From Chlamydiales bacterium (lineage in GTDB: Bacteria; Chlamydiota; Chlamydiia; Chlamydiales; JAJFMA01), in contig JAUXSF010000022.1 of assembly GCA_030679955.1 (NCBI GenBank), forward strand, positions 62,001 to 126,000: a DNA stretch of 64,000 bases, given 5' to 3'. A program made the translations under genes and the position numbers. This document shows, in pieces, positions 1 to 7,891 of the stretch. The notes below the pieces were generated by a model. The model made no database searches, was not told the DNA's origin, and saw only the letters and a list, made by a program, of their open reading frames with translations. Numbering within the stretch: the stretch's first letter is position 1; every line of letters begins with the position of its first letter.

Positions 1-854
1 GTAAGAAGGGCTACAAGGGCAAAATTGTTCATTATGTATGCCCAACAGTGTGGGCTTGGGGAAAGGGGCGCATCAAAACATTAGTAAATACTCTCGACCT
101 GCTGCTAACAATATTCCCTTTTGAACCATCGATATTCGCTAAAACGCCCCTCCAAACGCAGTTTGTGGGACATCCATTGGTGGAAGCACTAAATACACAC
201 AAGTATGACACTGAATGGAAGCAGAAAGTTGGCCTAAAATGTCCTACCAGCAATGTTTTAGCTCTATTTCCTGGAAGTCGCGCTGGAGAGGTCACTCGCC
301 TGCTTAAGCGTCAATTTGAGGCAGCCATTAAGTTGCGCACTGACGACCCTTCGCTACAAATTGCTGTTTCCTGTGCCGATGAAAGAGTTGAGGCGTTAAT
401 TCGCAGCATTGCCGCCGAATGTAACCTGAATGTAGGTAGTGATGTTGTGTTAGTACCTCGACAATACAGCTATGACCTTATGAAGGATTGCCGCAGTGCT
501 ATCGCTAAGTCTGGTACTGTAAATCTTGAGATAGCCCTACACGAAAAACCTTGTGTCGTCGTCTATGAGATCTCCGTGATCAATTACCTGATCATGTGGT
601 ACATCATCCGACTCAATCTAGAGCACTACAGCATTGTTAACATTCTATCCAACAAGCGTATCTACCCGGAACTTGTCACCGAGACATTCTCCTCTCAACA
701 ACTGTATGATGCCTTAGCTCCGCTGCACCGCGAGGGCGCCGAACGTACGGAATGCCTAATAGGGTGCCAACAAACTCGCGAAAGTTTACATACTAATCAA
801 GATGCTGCGCCGAGTCATCGCGCTGCGCAAGCAATAGCTAAATTGTGTGAGTAA
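1..854 (+). CDS. lpxB: Lipid-A-disaccharide synthase, C-terminal part (5' end outside window)
   Basis: The reading frame is already open at base 3, so this is the 3' part of a longer gene; the in-frame GTG at 48 lies inside conserved sequence and is not the start. LpxB joins UDP-2,3-diacylglucosamine and lipid X to form the lipid A disaccharide at the inner membrane. Visible family features are VCPTVWAWGKGR near the beginning, the donor-binding LFPGSRAGEV segment and KSGTVNLEIAL followed by a hydrophobic stretch. Known chlamydial LpxB proteins are long because of an extra N-terminal membrane domain, which would lie upstream. The TAA stop directly abuts the ATG of the next gene, so the two are probably co-transcribed and both serve lipid A or phospholipid assembly. 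Confidence 0.93.
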   Translation, partial: KKGYKGKIVHYVCPTVWAWGKGRIKTLVNTLDLLLTIFPFEPSIFAKTPLQTQFVGHPLVEALNTHKYDTEWKQKVGLKCPTSNVLALFPGSRAGEVTRLLKRQFEAAIKLRTDDPSLQIAVSCADERVEALIRSIAAECNLNVGSDVVLVPRQYSYDLMKDCRSAIAKSGTVNLEIALHEKPCVVVYEISVINYLIMWYIIRLNLEHYSIVNILSNKRIYPELVTETFSSQQLYDALAPLHREGAERTECLIGCQQTRESLHTNQDAAPSHRAAQAIAKLCE

Positions 855-1571
855 ATGGAAAACGACAATCATATTCAAGGACACTGGCAACGCTTTCGCC
901 GTTGGTTTCTTCCGCTGTTCATCGCCTATTTTGTGGATGGCTTTCTGCTACGCCTGATCTTGGCGACGTGCAAAGTAGAAATCCATGGTCTGCAGGGTCT
1001 TTTTAAAAGTGCTGAGGCAGGACCATGCATGCTAGCATGCTGGCATAATAGACTTCCCATATGCACGTATGCCATCCGTCGCTGGGCGCCGCATCTGCCC
1101 TTTGGCGCTATTGTTAGCAAGAGTGGCGACGGTCAAATCCTCACCACTATCGTGCAAAAGCTGCCTAACATGAGCATTATCCGCGTTCCGCACGATGCAC
1201 GACATCAGGCGTTGAGGCAGATTATTCATTCGCTGAAAGAAGACAAACGCGTGCTTTTGGTGACTCCTGATGGGCCACGTGGGCCTCGCTACCGCTCTAA
1301 GCCCGGCACTGTTGTCGCTGCCGAAGCTACAGATGCTGTAGTCATCCCTGCTTCGTGGTCTGCCACAAGGTTCCTGCAATTGGGTTCTTGGGACAAAATG
1401 ATGATCCCCCTGCCCTTTTCAAAGATCCATATCCATTTGGGCGATCCTCTGGGCTTTGGTGAAAAAACAAGCCTGAAGGTTAAACGCCAACAGCTCGATG
1501 ACATGCTAACAAGCAACGATGCGATTGCTTGTGGCAAAATACATACTGATGTCAATAAATGGCCTGTCTAG
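855..1571 (+). CDS. DUF374-family lysophospholipid/lipid A acyltransferase
   Basis: A 238-residue protein of the DUF374 branch of glycerolipid acyltransferases. It shows a hydrophobic N-terminal segment (about residues 18-40), the catalytic-type ACWHNRLPI block with His64, the VSKSGDGQ segment, and TPDGPRGPRY at 138-146 followed by KPG, all typical of DUF374. The family transfers acyl chains to lipid acceptors at the inner membrane; the exact substrate is not known. It starts on the base after the lpxB stop, so translational coupling is likely and a role in lipid A or membrane lipid synthesis is inferred from that. A nonamer-iterated hairpin lies just downstream. Confidence 0.85.
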   Translation: MENDNHIQGHWQRFRRWFLPLFIAYFVDGFLLRLILATCKVEIHGLQGLFKSAEAGPCMLACWHNRLPICTYAIRRWAPHLPFGAIVSKSGDGQILTTIVQKLPNMSIIRVPHDARHQALRQIIHSLKEDKRVLLVTPDGPRGPRYRSKPGTVVAAEATDAVVIPASWSATRFLQLGSWDKMMIPLPFSKIHIHLGDPLGFGEKTSLKVKRQQLDDMLTSNDAIACGKIHTDVNKWPV

Positions 1572-1579
1572 ATTTTTTT

Positions 1580-1668
1580 AAGAGACCTTAGAGACGAAAG
1601 AGACAATAGGGACAGCAGCCTTCCTAAGCCCCAGGTCTCTATTGTCTCTTTCGTCCCTAATGTCTCTT
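1580..1668. terminator. Hairpin of 9-bp iterated units between convergent genes
   Basis: Left arm 1580-1613 and right arm 1635-1668 are inverted copies matching at roughly 31 of 34 positions. Each arm is a tandem series of imperfect 9-mers of the form AGAGACNNN. It sits between the stop of the DUF374 gene (plus) and the stop of plsX (minus), where a bidirectional terminator would be expected. See the finding on nonamer hairpins. Confidence 0.7.
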
Positions 1669-1679
1669 GAGTCCCTTTC

Positions 1680-2696
1680 CTAACCAGGAAGTTGCTGACG
1701 AAGAGCTGTCAGCCACTCGCCTCGCAAGAGATTACGCGCGCCCAACAAAGCTTTGCTCATCGCTCGCGATGAAGATGATCCATGACATTTAATAAGAATG
1801 CGGTCAACTCCGCTGACAATGGCTCCAGGATATTCATCATAATCCACAATACCATGCAACGTACGGATGACTTGCTCTAAACGCGGGTCAGGATTCTCAT
1901 TAAATGCGTCCTGCAGATAGCCTAAAATAAAGAAAGAGACGCCTTCCGAAGTTTTAAGGAAGATGTTCCCAGTAAAGCCATCAGTGACAAGAACGTCTAC
2001 TTTGCCTTGAAAAACTTCGCGGCCTTCGATGTTTCCAGCAAAGGTCATGCCTGAATCAGCATGACATGCTTCCTCAAGCATTTCATAAGCTTGACGCGCT
2101 TCGGGAGTACCCTTTTTCGATTCTTCGCCAATGTTCAGCAGGCCAACCGAAGGGGTGTGTTTTAATCCGTAACTGCGCAAATAGGCGGCTCCCATCTTGG
2201 CAAACTGTACCAAATGCTGTGGCTTACAGGATACGTTACCCCCAACGTCCACAACGGCGACGAAACCACGACGCGTTGGCAACATAGCAAGTAAGGCTGG
2301 CCGCTCAACCCCTGGCAACATAGGCAACATGATAGTGCCGCTAGCGATCAAAGCACCGGTATTGCCGGCAGAAACGAAGGCGTCAACCTCTGCATCTCGC
2401 AGCTGACGCATCCCCGTCATCATCGTAGAATTTTTTTTATGTCGGATAGCTGTGAGTGGAGAGTCATCCATTTCGATGACTTCCTCACAGGGTTCGAGAT
2501 GAAGGCGATCGCCTTTCAAATTTAATTTATGAGAACGTGCTTGAAGCTCGGCGAGAACCTCAGGAGTCCCGTATACGACCAAGGTCTCCTGTTCATCAAG
2601 CTCTCGAGTAGTAGCTGCAACGGCGTCAAAAAAAAGCTCAGGAGCCTTCTCGCTCCCCATTAGATCAACACCAATGCGGAAGCTTTTTTTGCTCAA
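1680..2696 (-). CDS. plsX: Phosphate acyltransferase PlsX
   Basis: A 338-residue PlsX, the soluble enzyme that makes acyl-phosphate from acyl-ACP for phospholipid synthesis. Recognisable blocks are IGVDLMGSEKAPE at the N-terminus, SAGNTGAL, ALLAMLPTRRGFVAVVDVGGN, FAGNIEGRE and VLVTDGFTGNIFLKTSEG. The likely start is a TTG (2694-2696) immediately after the rpmF stop codon, with the GAGGGG at the end of rpmF as ribosome-binding site; no upstream ATG is in frame. rpmF-plsX is a widespread pair, and in Chlamydia trachomatis the two are also adjacent. Only the non-canonical start is uncertain. Confidence 0.95.
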   Translation of the reverse strand: MSKKSFRIGVDLMGSEKAPELFFDAVAATTRELDEQETLVVYGTPEVLAELQARSHKLNLKGDRLHLEPCEEVIEMDDSPLTAIRHKKNSTMMTGMRQLRDAEVDAFVSAGNTGALIASGTIMLPMLPGVERPALLAMLPTRRGFVAVVDVGGNVSCKPQHLVQFAKMGAAYLRSYGLKHTPSVGLLNIGEESKKGTPEARQAYEMLEEACHADSGMTFAGNIEGREVFQGKVDVLVTDGFTGNIFLKTSEGVSFFILGYLQDAFNENPDPRLEQVIRTLHGIVDYDEYPGAIVSGVDRILIKCHGSSSSRAMSKALLGARNLLRGEWLTALRQQLPG

Positions 2697-2879
2697 TTAC
2701 CCCTCACGGTCAGCGCCGTACTTGCGACCAGAGTAATGCTGGCATGATGGGCACAGCACGTGCGGTAGCTTTGGTGCTTCGCAGTTCGAGCACTTAACTG
2801 TTAGCTTCGGGCGCTTTGCGTGGTGAGAGCGGCGCGAATTCTTGCGAGCATTGGACGTTCTATTACGTGGTACTGCCAT
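2697..2879 (-). CDS. rpmF: 50S ribosomal protein L32
   Basis: A 60-residue basic protein beginning MAVPRNRTS and rich in Lys and Arg, with two CxxC pairs (CSNC and CPSC) that form the zinc site of the C+ version of L32. A GGGAGA ribosome-binding site precedes the ATG. It is part of the DUF177-rpmF-plsX series on the minus strand and its stop abuts the plsX start, so the three are likely one transcript. Confidence 0.96.
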   Translation of the reverse strand: MAVPRNRTSNARKNSRRSHHAKRPKLTVKCSNCEAPKLPHVLCPSCQHYSGRKYGADREG

Positions 2880-2939
2880 TTGATAAATCTCCCAAAAAGG
2901 TTGAAATCATATTACATAAAAGCCGGTTTTCAGAAAAGC

Positions 2940-3431
2940 CTATTCCTCTTCGTCCAAGGACAAATTTTCGAACGGATGATATCCCTCTTCCTCTTCGGAC
3001 TCTTCAGCGGAAGGATCAGCTAGGTACTGTTCTACATCTTTTCTAGCTGGACACTGCCCGTCATGGCATTCTGCCACCGACGGAATTTCCAGCAAAATCG
3101 CCTCGCGAATAATGGGGCTAATATCGACATAGCCACGCTTAAGATTAGTCAGTGACTCAACATGGACGAGTCGATCAACTGTAAGGTCTCGCTTAAAAAG
3201 CTCATTACAAACGCGGCAAGGCATTTGTGCCTTCGTAGCGATCGATACCTGAATCACGAGGTCATCTTCTGCCAAGTACGCCTTACCCTTTAGATGAACG
3301 GGATCAACAAAGGAAAGTTCTGGCTCGGTCACCTCGATAAAATCGGGTGTCAGCTCAACATTCAGAGACCACTCTTTGTTGCCACGTAGTTGCTCAACAT
3401 AAATTTTAAGTATGGGGTCGATTTCAGACAT
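2940..3431 (-). CDS. DUF177/YceD-family protein (CT809-like)
   Basis: A 163-residue acidic protein of the YceD/DUF177 family, which in other bacteria is encoded beside rpmF and has been linked to 23S rRNA accumulation. The central CRVCNELFKRDL segment, with a Cys-x2-Cys pair, is the family signature. The C-terminus is a run of Glu and Asp ending EEEGYHPFENLSLDEEE. It precedes rpmF by about 60 bases on the same strand. The function in Chlamydiae is not demonstrated. Confidence 0.82.
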   Translation of the reverse strand: MSEIDPILKIYVEQLRGNKEWSLNVELTPDFIEVTEPELSFVDPVHLKGKAYLAEDDLVIQVSIATKAQMPCRVCNELFKRDLTVDRLVHVESLTNLKRGYVDISPIIREAILLEIPSVAECHDGQCPARKDVEQYLADPSAEESEEEEGYHPFENLSLDEEE

Positions 3432-3557
3432 TTTTCTAACGGCTTTGTTTCAAAAGAATTAAGTATAGAATCCATCGCGATATTTGTCCATTATATACTT
3501 GCAGGTCTGCAGCAGGGGTTATATACTCGGCGATCTCTCACAAATTGGAGATTCCTA

Positions 3558-4169
3558 ATGAACGCAGCTGTGCTATGGACAGGCGGGAAAGATTGTTGTC
3601 TGGCAATGCACGAAGCCATAAATCAAGGTTTTCACATCAACTTGCTCGTAACCTTTGTTCCTATCGAAGGCGATTTCGAGGCACATCCCCTATCGGTAAT
3701 GAAACAACAGGCCGAGGCAATGGGTCTACATCATCTTGAAATCCCTATCGAGCCTCCTTATAAAGAAAACTATACGTCGGCTATTCGGTTATTAGAGAGA
3801 CAAGTTGAATGGCTAATCACTGGAGATATCGACCTTGTTGATGGCCTGCCTAACTGGATCAGGGAATGCTGTGAAGAAACCCAAATGAACGTTCTAACCC
3901 CTCTTTGGCAACAACCCCGCAGACTCCTGTTAGATAAATTGCTGTCATATCAAATTGAAGCTCACATCTCTTACATTAAATCACCTTACATTGATTGTAC
4001 CTGGATTAATAGAAAGATAGATCGACAATGTATTGAAGATTTAGAAGAGTTAAACGAAAAGTATGGTGTCGATCCGTGTGGTGAAAATGGCGAATACCAC
4101 AGCATCGTCGTTAATAGCCCTCTCTTCAGAAACAAGCTAGCGGCCTTATTTAATAAAAGAAATTGTTAG
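3558..4169 (+). CDS. DPH6-like ATP-binding (PP-loop) protein
   Basis: I chose ATG 3558 because a TTGGAG ribosome-binding site lies just upstream and the protein then starts MNAAVLWTGGKD; the frame is open further upstream to 3390 but that part has no conserved sequence. The 203-residue product has an N-terminal PP-loop, TGGKDCC (residues 8-14, where SGGKDS is usual), and near the C-terminus DPCGENGEYH (172-181). This is the hallmark of the diphthine-ammonia ligase (DPH6/ATP_bind_4) family. Diphthamide is not made in bacteria, so the substrate here is unknown; an amide-forming ATP-dependent reaction is the reasonable inference. Confidence 0.8.
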   Translation: MNAAVLWTGGKDCCLAMHEAINQGFHINLLVTFVPIEGDFEAHPLSVMKQQAEAMGLHHLEIPIEPPYKENYTSAIRLLERQVEWLITGDIDLVDGLPNWIRECCEETQMNVLTPLWQQPRRLLLDKLLSYQIEAHISYIKSPYIDCTWINRKIDRQCIEDLEELNEKYGVDPCGENGEYHSIVVNSPLFRNKLAALFNKRNC

Positions 4170-4192
4170 GTGCTTTCTGTGCAGAAGAAACA

Positions 4193-4220
4193 TTGATTGA
4201 ATTAATATCCTGATTACACT
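4193..4220 (+). promoter_or_regulatory. Putative sigma70-type promoter
   Basis: TTGATT at 4193-4198 and TACACT at 4215-4220 are separated by 16 bases, about 45 bases upstream of the gene starting at 4267, which has an AGGAG ribosome-binding site. Confidence 0.4.
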
Positions 4221-4266
4221 AAACTTATACGGGAAATAAATTAAATTTAACTCATTAGGAGTATAT

Positions 4267-4824
4267 ATGCTTGCTCGTATCGGTAAAATGTTCGCGCGTG
4301 AAGAAGCCCCTGTTTCTGCACCAGCTGAAACAGTTCCAGTTCAGGTAAAGCAGCTTGAAAATCTGTGTGTTGACCTTGGGCATGCGGTAAAGAAAATGGA
4401 TGCACATGCAGTGACAACCATTTTAGAAGAGATCGAAACGTTCTATAAGTTAGAAGAAGAATCTCTTTCTATTCATAAGATCAAGCATTGGGCTGGTGAA
4501 ATAGCATCTATTAAAGCGGAATATCAGACGGCTTTATTAACAGAAAAAATCAACCAAGCAATTATATCTAAAAACATAAACCGTCCCGAAGGCCGTTGTC
4601 TTCAAAATTCCACTAGGAAACAATGGATCATTCCTCAAGACTGCGACACCCCTAACAAAATACGTGAATACATTGCCACTATGGGAGAATGTAGCCGTGA
4701 AAATATTTCATTGGTGTTCTCGGGTTCCAAAGTGAGAACTGATGATGACCTCTTATCAAGAAATGAAAAATGTGATGTTGTTATCAAGGTGCCAGAAGAA
4801 ATTCCAGCCCAATTTTTAGTTTAG
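4267..4824 (+). CDS. Small protein with C-terminal ubiquitin-like domain
   Basis: A 185-residue protein. Residues 1-105 look helical and charged, with no known motif. Residues about 108-176 resemble the ubiquitin fold. Around TRKQW comes a D-T-P-N-KIREYI helix, then GECSRENISLVFSG, SKVRTDDDLLSRN and finally CDVVIKV. This matches ubiquitin in the order of beta hairpin, helix, the LIFAGK-like strand, the D..TL loop and the final HLVLRL-like strand. There is no C-terminal Gly-Gly; the chain ends EEIPAQFLV, so conjugation is unlikely without processing. It stands alone between the DPH6-like gene and a hairpin. A host-directed effector is possible because chlamydiae secrete ubiquitin-pathway mimics, but no secretion signal is evident. 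Confidence 0.6.
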   Translation: MLARIGKMFAREEAPVSAPAETVPVQVKQLENLCVDLGHAVKKMDAHAVTTILEEIETFYKLEEESLSIHKIKHWAGEIASIKAEYQTALLTEKINQAIISKNINRPEGRCLQNSTRKQWIIPQDCDTPNKIREYIATMGECSRENISLVFSGSKVRTDDDLLSRNEKCDVVIKVPEEIPAQFLV

Positions 4825-4870
4825 TCTAAGTATGTTGAGAAACTCACGGTCAAGAAATCCTTGATTTGAC

Positions 4871-4952
4871 CTAAAAGACGTAAAGGACCAAAGGCGAAGG
4901 TGATAGCATTTTTTTTTGTCGTTTTGGTCCTTTTCGTCGTTTTGGTCCTTTA
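4871..4952. terminator. Hairpin of 9-bp iterated units
   Basis: Left arm 4871-4900 and right arm 4917-4952 are imperfect inverted copies built from alternating 9-mers such as AAAGGACCA and AAACGACGA, with a T-run in the loop. It follows the gene ending at 4824 and probably terminates it. Confidence 0.6.
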
Positions 4953-4975
4953 GAGTCTGGTAAAAAACCCTGGCA

Positions 4976-5003
4976 TTGAGCTATGATAGCCACAAAGTAT
5001 GAT
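4976..5003 (+). promoter_or_regulatory. Putative sigma70-type promoter for the rng leader
   Basis: TTGAGC at 4976-4981 and TATGAT at 4998-5003 are separated by 16 bases, so transcription would begin near 5010. That is more than 300 bases before the rng start codon and would give a long leader. Confidence 0.5.
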
Positions 5004-5009
5004 AACGAT

Positions 5010-5325
5010 TGGCTGTCGACGAAAGCGTCTTCAGTCGCGAACACAAACGAGAGAGGCTCCCTCTAACGATTATTTGAGGGATGGCTACTGGACAGTCCAG
5101 GGAAAAGGCTACGACAATTCCGCCACCACAGTGGCGCTTAGGGAACAAATAAGAACTGAGTTACGGACACCAACGATGACCGTTCAGCGCACGAACCATT
5201 ACAGCCACTGTTTACTTAGGCAAACAGCGCTACTATTATTGGTTGGCTTGCGCCCTTAAGGTATTTTGAGCCCTCTTTCCCTCACACCATAGCCACGCGC
5301 CTTTCATTAGCTTACGGATGGCGTA
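5010..5325 (+). ncRNA. Hairpin-rich leader or stand-alone structured RNA before rng
   Basis: This stretch has no convincing gene; an 86-codon open frame at 4999-5259 has no ribosome-binding site and no recognisable product. It contains several clean stems in succession: CCCTC/GAGGG around 5058-5080, CTGGAC/GTCCAG around 5088-5100, CGCCAC/GTGGCG around 5121-5136 and TGTTT/AAACA around 5209-5225. The last is enclosed by GCGC..AACC/GGTT..GCGC across about 5187-5253. It does not match RNase P RNA, tmRNA, SRP RNA or tRNA as I know them. A structured 5' leader autoregulating rng, as known for E. coli rne, is the simplest reading. Confidence 0.35.
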
Positions 5326-6864
5326 ATGGATGAAATACTACTTAACATAGAGTCTAAAGAGCGACGCTATGCACACCTTCGCAATGGTCTTCTTTACGAT
5401 CTGATTTTGGAACGCAAGAAGGAAAGGCAACTGGCGGGTAATATCTACCGCGGTCGAGTCACCAACATCTTGCACAACATTCAGTCGGCCTTCATCGATA
5501 TCAATGAGGGAGAAAACGGCTTCATTCACATTTCAGACATCATCGAAAATACGCGCAAGTTCGAGCAAATTTTCGACATGGACTTTGACCTCGACTACGA
5601 CATCGGCGAAGTCGACATGCGTCAACAAAAGAACGTGAAGATCGACGAAGTTTTAAAGATAGATCAGCCAGTACTCGTTCAGGTTGTGAAAGAGCCTATC
5701 GGCACCAAAGGTGCACGCCTCACATCTAACGTTTCAATTGCCGGTCGCTATTTGGTGTTATTGCCAAACTCACCTCACCGTGGTGTATCGCGTAAGATTG
5801 AAGATAGAGCTGTCCGAGACCGCCTGAAAAAGCTTATTCGTTCGTTCGAGATGCCACGCGATATGGGCCTCATCTGTCGTACTGCTAGCCGCGCCGCTAC
5901 ACCACAAATGCTTATCGCTGAAGCTCATGAACTGCTAGAAAACTGGCAGTCTATCATGGATAACTTCCGCAAGACATCCGATCCTGGCATGCTTTATGCC
6001 GAGTCCGATCTAATCAAGCGTGCTGTGGTAACGGCCATCGACAGACGCTATGAACGCCTGCTGATCGACGACTACCCAACCTATCAAACATGCAAAAATC
6101 TGTATGAGAAATACGCCAGCGAACATGAGCTGCGTATCGAATTCTATCGCGATAAGATCCCCATGTTTGAGCGCTTTAACGTCGAGCGAGAGATCGAAAA
6201 AGCTCTAAAACGCAAGGTTTGGCTACCTTCTGGTGGCTACCTATTCTTCGACAAGACTGAAGCAATGCAGACTGTCGACGTTAACAGCGGACGTAGCAGC
6301 AATAACGAAGGCGATGTTGAAGAATCTCTAGTACGCATCAATCTCGAAGCAGCCGATGAAATAGCCAGACAGCTACGCCTCCGCAACGTTGGTGGCTTGG
6401 TCATTTGCGACTTTATCGATATGCGCCTGCGCCGCAACCAGCGTCGCGTCCTCGACCGTCTAAAAGATTGCATGCGCGATGATTCCGCTAAGTGCACCAT
6501 TTTGGGCATGAGCGAATTTGGCTTGGTGGAGATGACACGCCAGCGCCACCGCGGTTCTTTGATGCAAACAGTCTTCACCGCTTGCCCTTACTGCACAGGT
6601 AGCGGAATGATTAAAACTCACGAAACAGTATCTATTGAAATCGAACGCCAGCTACGCAAGATCGTTCGCTGCCAACAGCAGTTCGCTCTGCGATTGGTTG
6701 TGCACCCCGAACTTGATCAATACCTCGACGTCATCGACAAACCGTTCTTGATGAAGCTTGCTGAAGGATTGAACGCTTGCCTAAGTTTCGGGACGGATGA
6801 CCGCTTACACTTAAATGAGTTCCAGTTTTTCTCGACTACCAGCCACAGGCTGATCGAAACGTAA
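5326..6864 (+). CDS. rng: Ribonuclease G/E family endoribonuclease
   Basis: A 512-residue RNase G (CafA) type enzyme that cleaves single-stranded RNA in rRNA maturation and mRNA decay. An S1-like domain occupies about residues 35-130 (GNIYRGRVTNILHNIQSAFIDI). The DNase-I-like catalytic domain has metal-binding Asp in VDVNSG (Asp318) and VICDFIDM (Asp362). The Zn-link cysteines are in CPYC (420-423). It lacks the long disordered C-terminal scaffold of RNase E, so it is RNase G-sized. It is followed after 16 bases by plsB, the order known as CT808-CT807 in C. trachomatis. The leader is long and structured. Confidence 0.95.
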   Translation: MDEILLNIESKERRYAHLRNGLLYDLILERKKERQLAGNIYRGRVTNILHNIQSAFIDINEGENGFIHISDIIENTRKFEQIFDMDFDLDYDIGEVDMRQQKNVKIDEVLKIDQPVLVQVVKEPIGTKGARLTSNVSIAGRYLVLLPNSPHRGVSRKIEDRAVRDRLKKLIRSFEMPRDMGLICRTASRAATPQMLIAEAHELLENWQSIMDNFRKTSDPGMLYAESDLIKRAVVTAIDRRYERLLIDDYPTYQTCKNLYEKYASEHELRIEFYRDKIPMFERFNVEREIEKALKRKVWLPSGGYLFFDKTEAMQTVDVNSGRSSNNEGDVEESLVRINLEAADEIARQLRLRNVGGLVICDFIDMRLRRNQRRVLDRLKDCMRDDSAKCTILGMSEFGLVEMTRQRHRGSLMQTVFTACPYCTGSGMIKTHETVSIEIERQLRKIVRCQQQFALRLVVHPELDQYLDVIDKPFLMKLAEGLNACLSFGTDDRLHLNEFQFFSTTSHRLIET

Positions 6865-6880
6865 CACAAACGAGGAACAT

Positions 6881-7882
6881 ATGGAGTTTGAAACAAAACT
6901 CGCCCAATATGAACAGGATGGGGTGCTAACACCTCGCCAGGGACATATTCTTCGACAATTTTACGGCAGCTACCTCGCTGCATACCGAGAGAAAGGCATT
7001 GCACTGACAGAATCCCCTGCAGTTACAATGCAATTCCTGGATCTCATCATCAAACAAATTAAAACTCCCTATCCTTTTCAGGCTTATCATGAAAAGGTGA
7101 CCTCACCCGATAACTACCTGAAATTTGGGCTGGAGATGATCCGCCCTCTAATCGACTTCAACCGCTCGGTACTTTTAGGTGAGGAAAATATAGCTGAGAT
7201 CGATGCTCAGCTTAAGCAAGGACATAATTGCATCCTTTACGCCAATCATCAGACCGAACCCGATCCGCAAGCTATTCACCTCCTGTTGGAAAGAACGCAT
7301 CCTGAACTGGCTACCAATATTCTTATGGTGGCTGGTGATAGAGTGATCAGCGATCCCATCGCCGTACCCTTCAGCAAAGGTCGCAATATGCTATGCATCT
7401 ACTCGCGCAAGCACATGGACCATCCACCAGAGAAAAAGGCCGATAAGCTTAATCACAATAGACGCGCCCTAAAAGCCCTCGTTCAGCAACTGACAAAAGG
7501 CGGTGTGTGCGTTTATATCGCTCCGAGTGGAGGACGCGATCGGCCAAACTCCCAAGGAGTCGTAGAAGTTGCGCCCTTTGAACGCGATGCAATAGACCTA
7601 TTTGCTCTCATGGCGCAAGAAAGCAAAACCCCTACTCACTTCTACCCTCTCAGCCTTGCGACGTACCGTCTTCTGCCCCCACCAAAAGTTGTGGAAAAGG
7701 AAATTGGAGAAGACCGCGAATTCAACTATACGCCAATCGGCGTCGCCTTCGGCAAAGAGATCGATATGACTTATGGCCGCGACAATCCAGGCCTCGATAA
7801 AAAAGCACAGCGTCAGCTTCGCTGCGACTATATCTATGCCCAAGTTTGCGACGGCTACCGACAACTCCTCGCCCGCATGTAA
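6881..7882 (+). CDS. plsB: Glycerol-3-phosphate 1-O-acyltransferase (soluble, plastid-like type)
   Basis: A 333-residue acyltransferase catalysing the first acylation of glycerol-3-phosphate. The HX4D catalytic motif is NHQTEPD (His123, Asp128), followed by the acceptor-binding VAGDRVISDPIAVPFSKGRN and IAPSGGRDRP blocks. This arrangement is that of the chloroplast and chlamydial GPAT rather than the large proteobacterial PlsB. A GAGGA ribosome-binding site precedes the ATG, 16 bases after rng. Together with PlsX this supplies phospholipid precursors, though by the acyl-ACP route. The large palindrome that follows may end the transcript. Confidence 0.93.
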   Translation: MEFETKLAQYEQDGVLTPRQGHILRQFYGSYLAAYREKGIALTESPAVTMQFLDLIIKQIKTPYPFQAYHEKVTSPDNYLKFGLEMIRPLIDFNRSVLLGEENIAEIDAQLKQGHNCILYANHQTEPDPQAIHLLLERTHPELATNILMVAGDRVISDPIAVPFSKGRNMLCIYSRKHMDHPPEKKADKLNHNRRALKALVQQLTKGGVCVYIAPSGGRDRPNSQGVVEVAPFERDAIDLFALMAQESKTPTHFYPLSLATYRLLPPPKVVEKEIGEDREFNYTPIGVAFGKEIDMTYGRDNPGLDKKAQRQLRCDYIYAQVCDGYRQLLARM

Positions 7883-7891
7883 AAGGAAATT

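Noticed and set aside
3390-3557. N-terminal extension of the DPH6-like protein
   Set aside because: Overlaps the DUF177 gene start region, has no ribosome-binding site, and the PP-loop domain starts at the later ATG.
4999-5259. An 86-codon open frame upstream of rng
   Set aside because: No ribosome-binding site, atypical amino acid composition, and the region is full of RNA stems; treated as leader or RNA.
5010-5325. RNase P RNA, tmRNA or SRP RNA
   Set aside because: Looked for GAGGAAAGTCC/ACAGAA, a tRNA-like 3' end with CCA, and the SRP tetraloop motif; none present.
6237-6578. 113-codon minus-strand open frame within rng
   Set aside because: Arg/Ser-rich shadow of a strongly conserved coding region.
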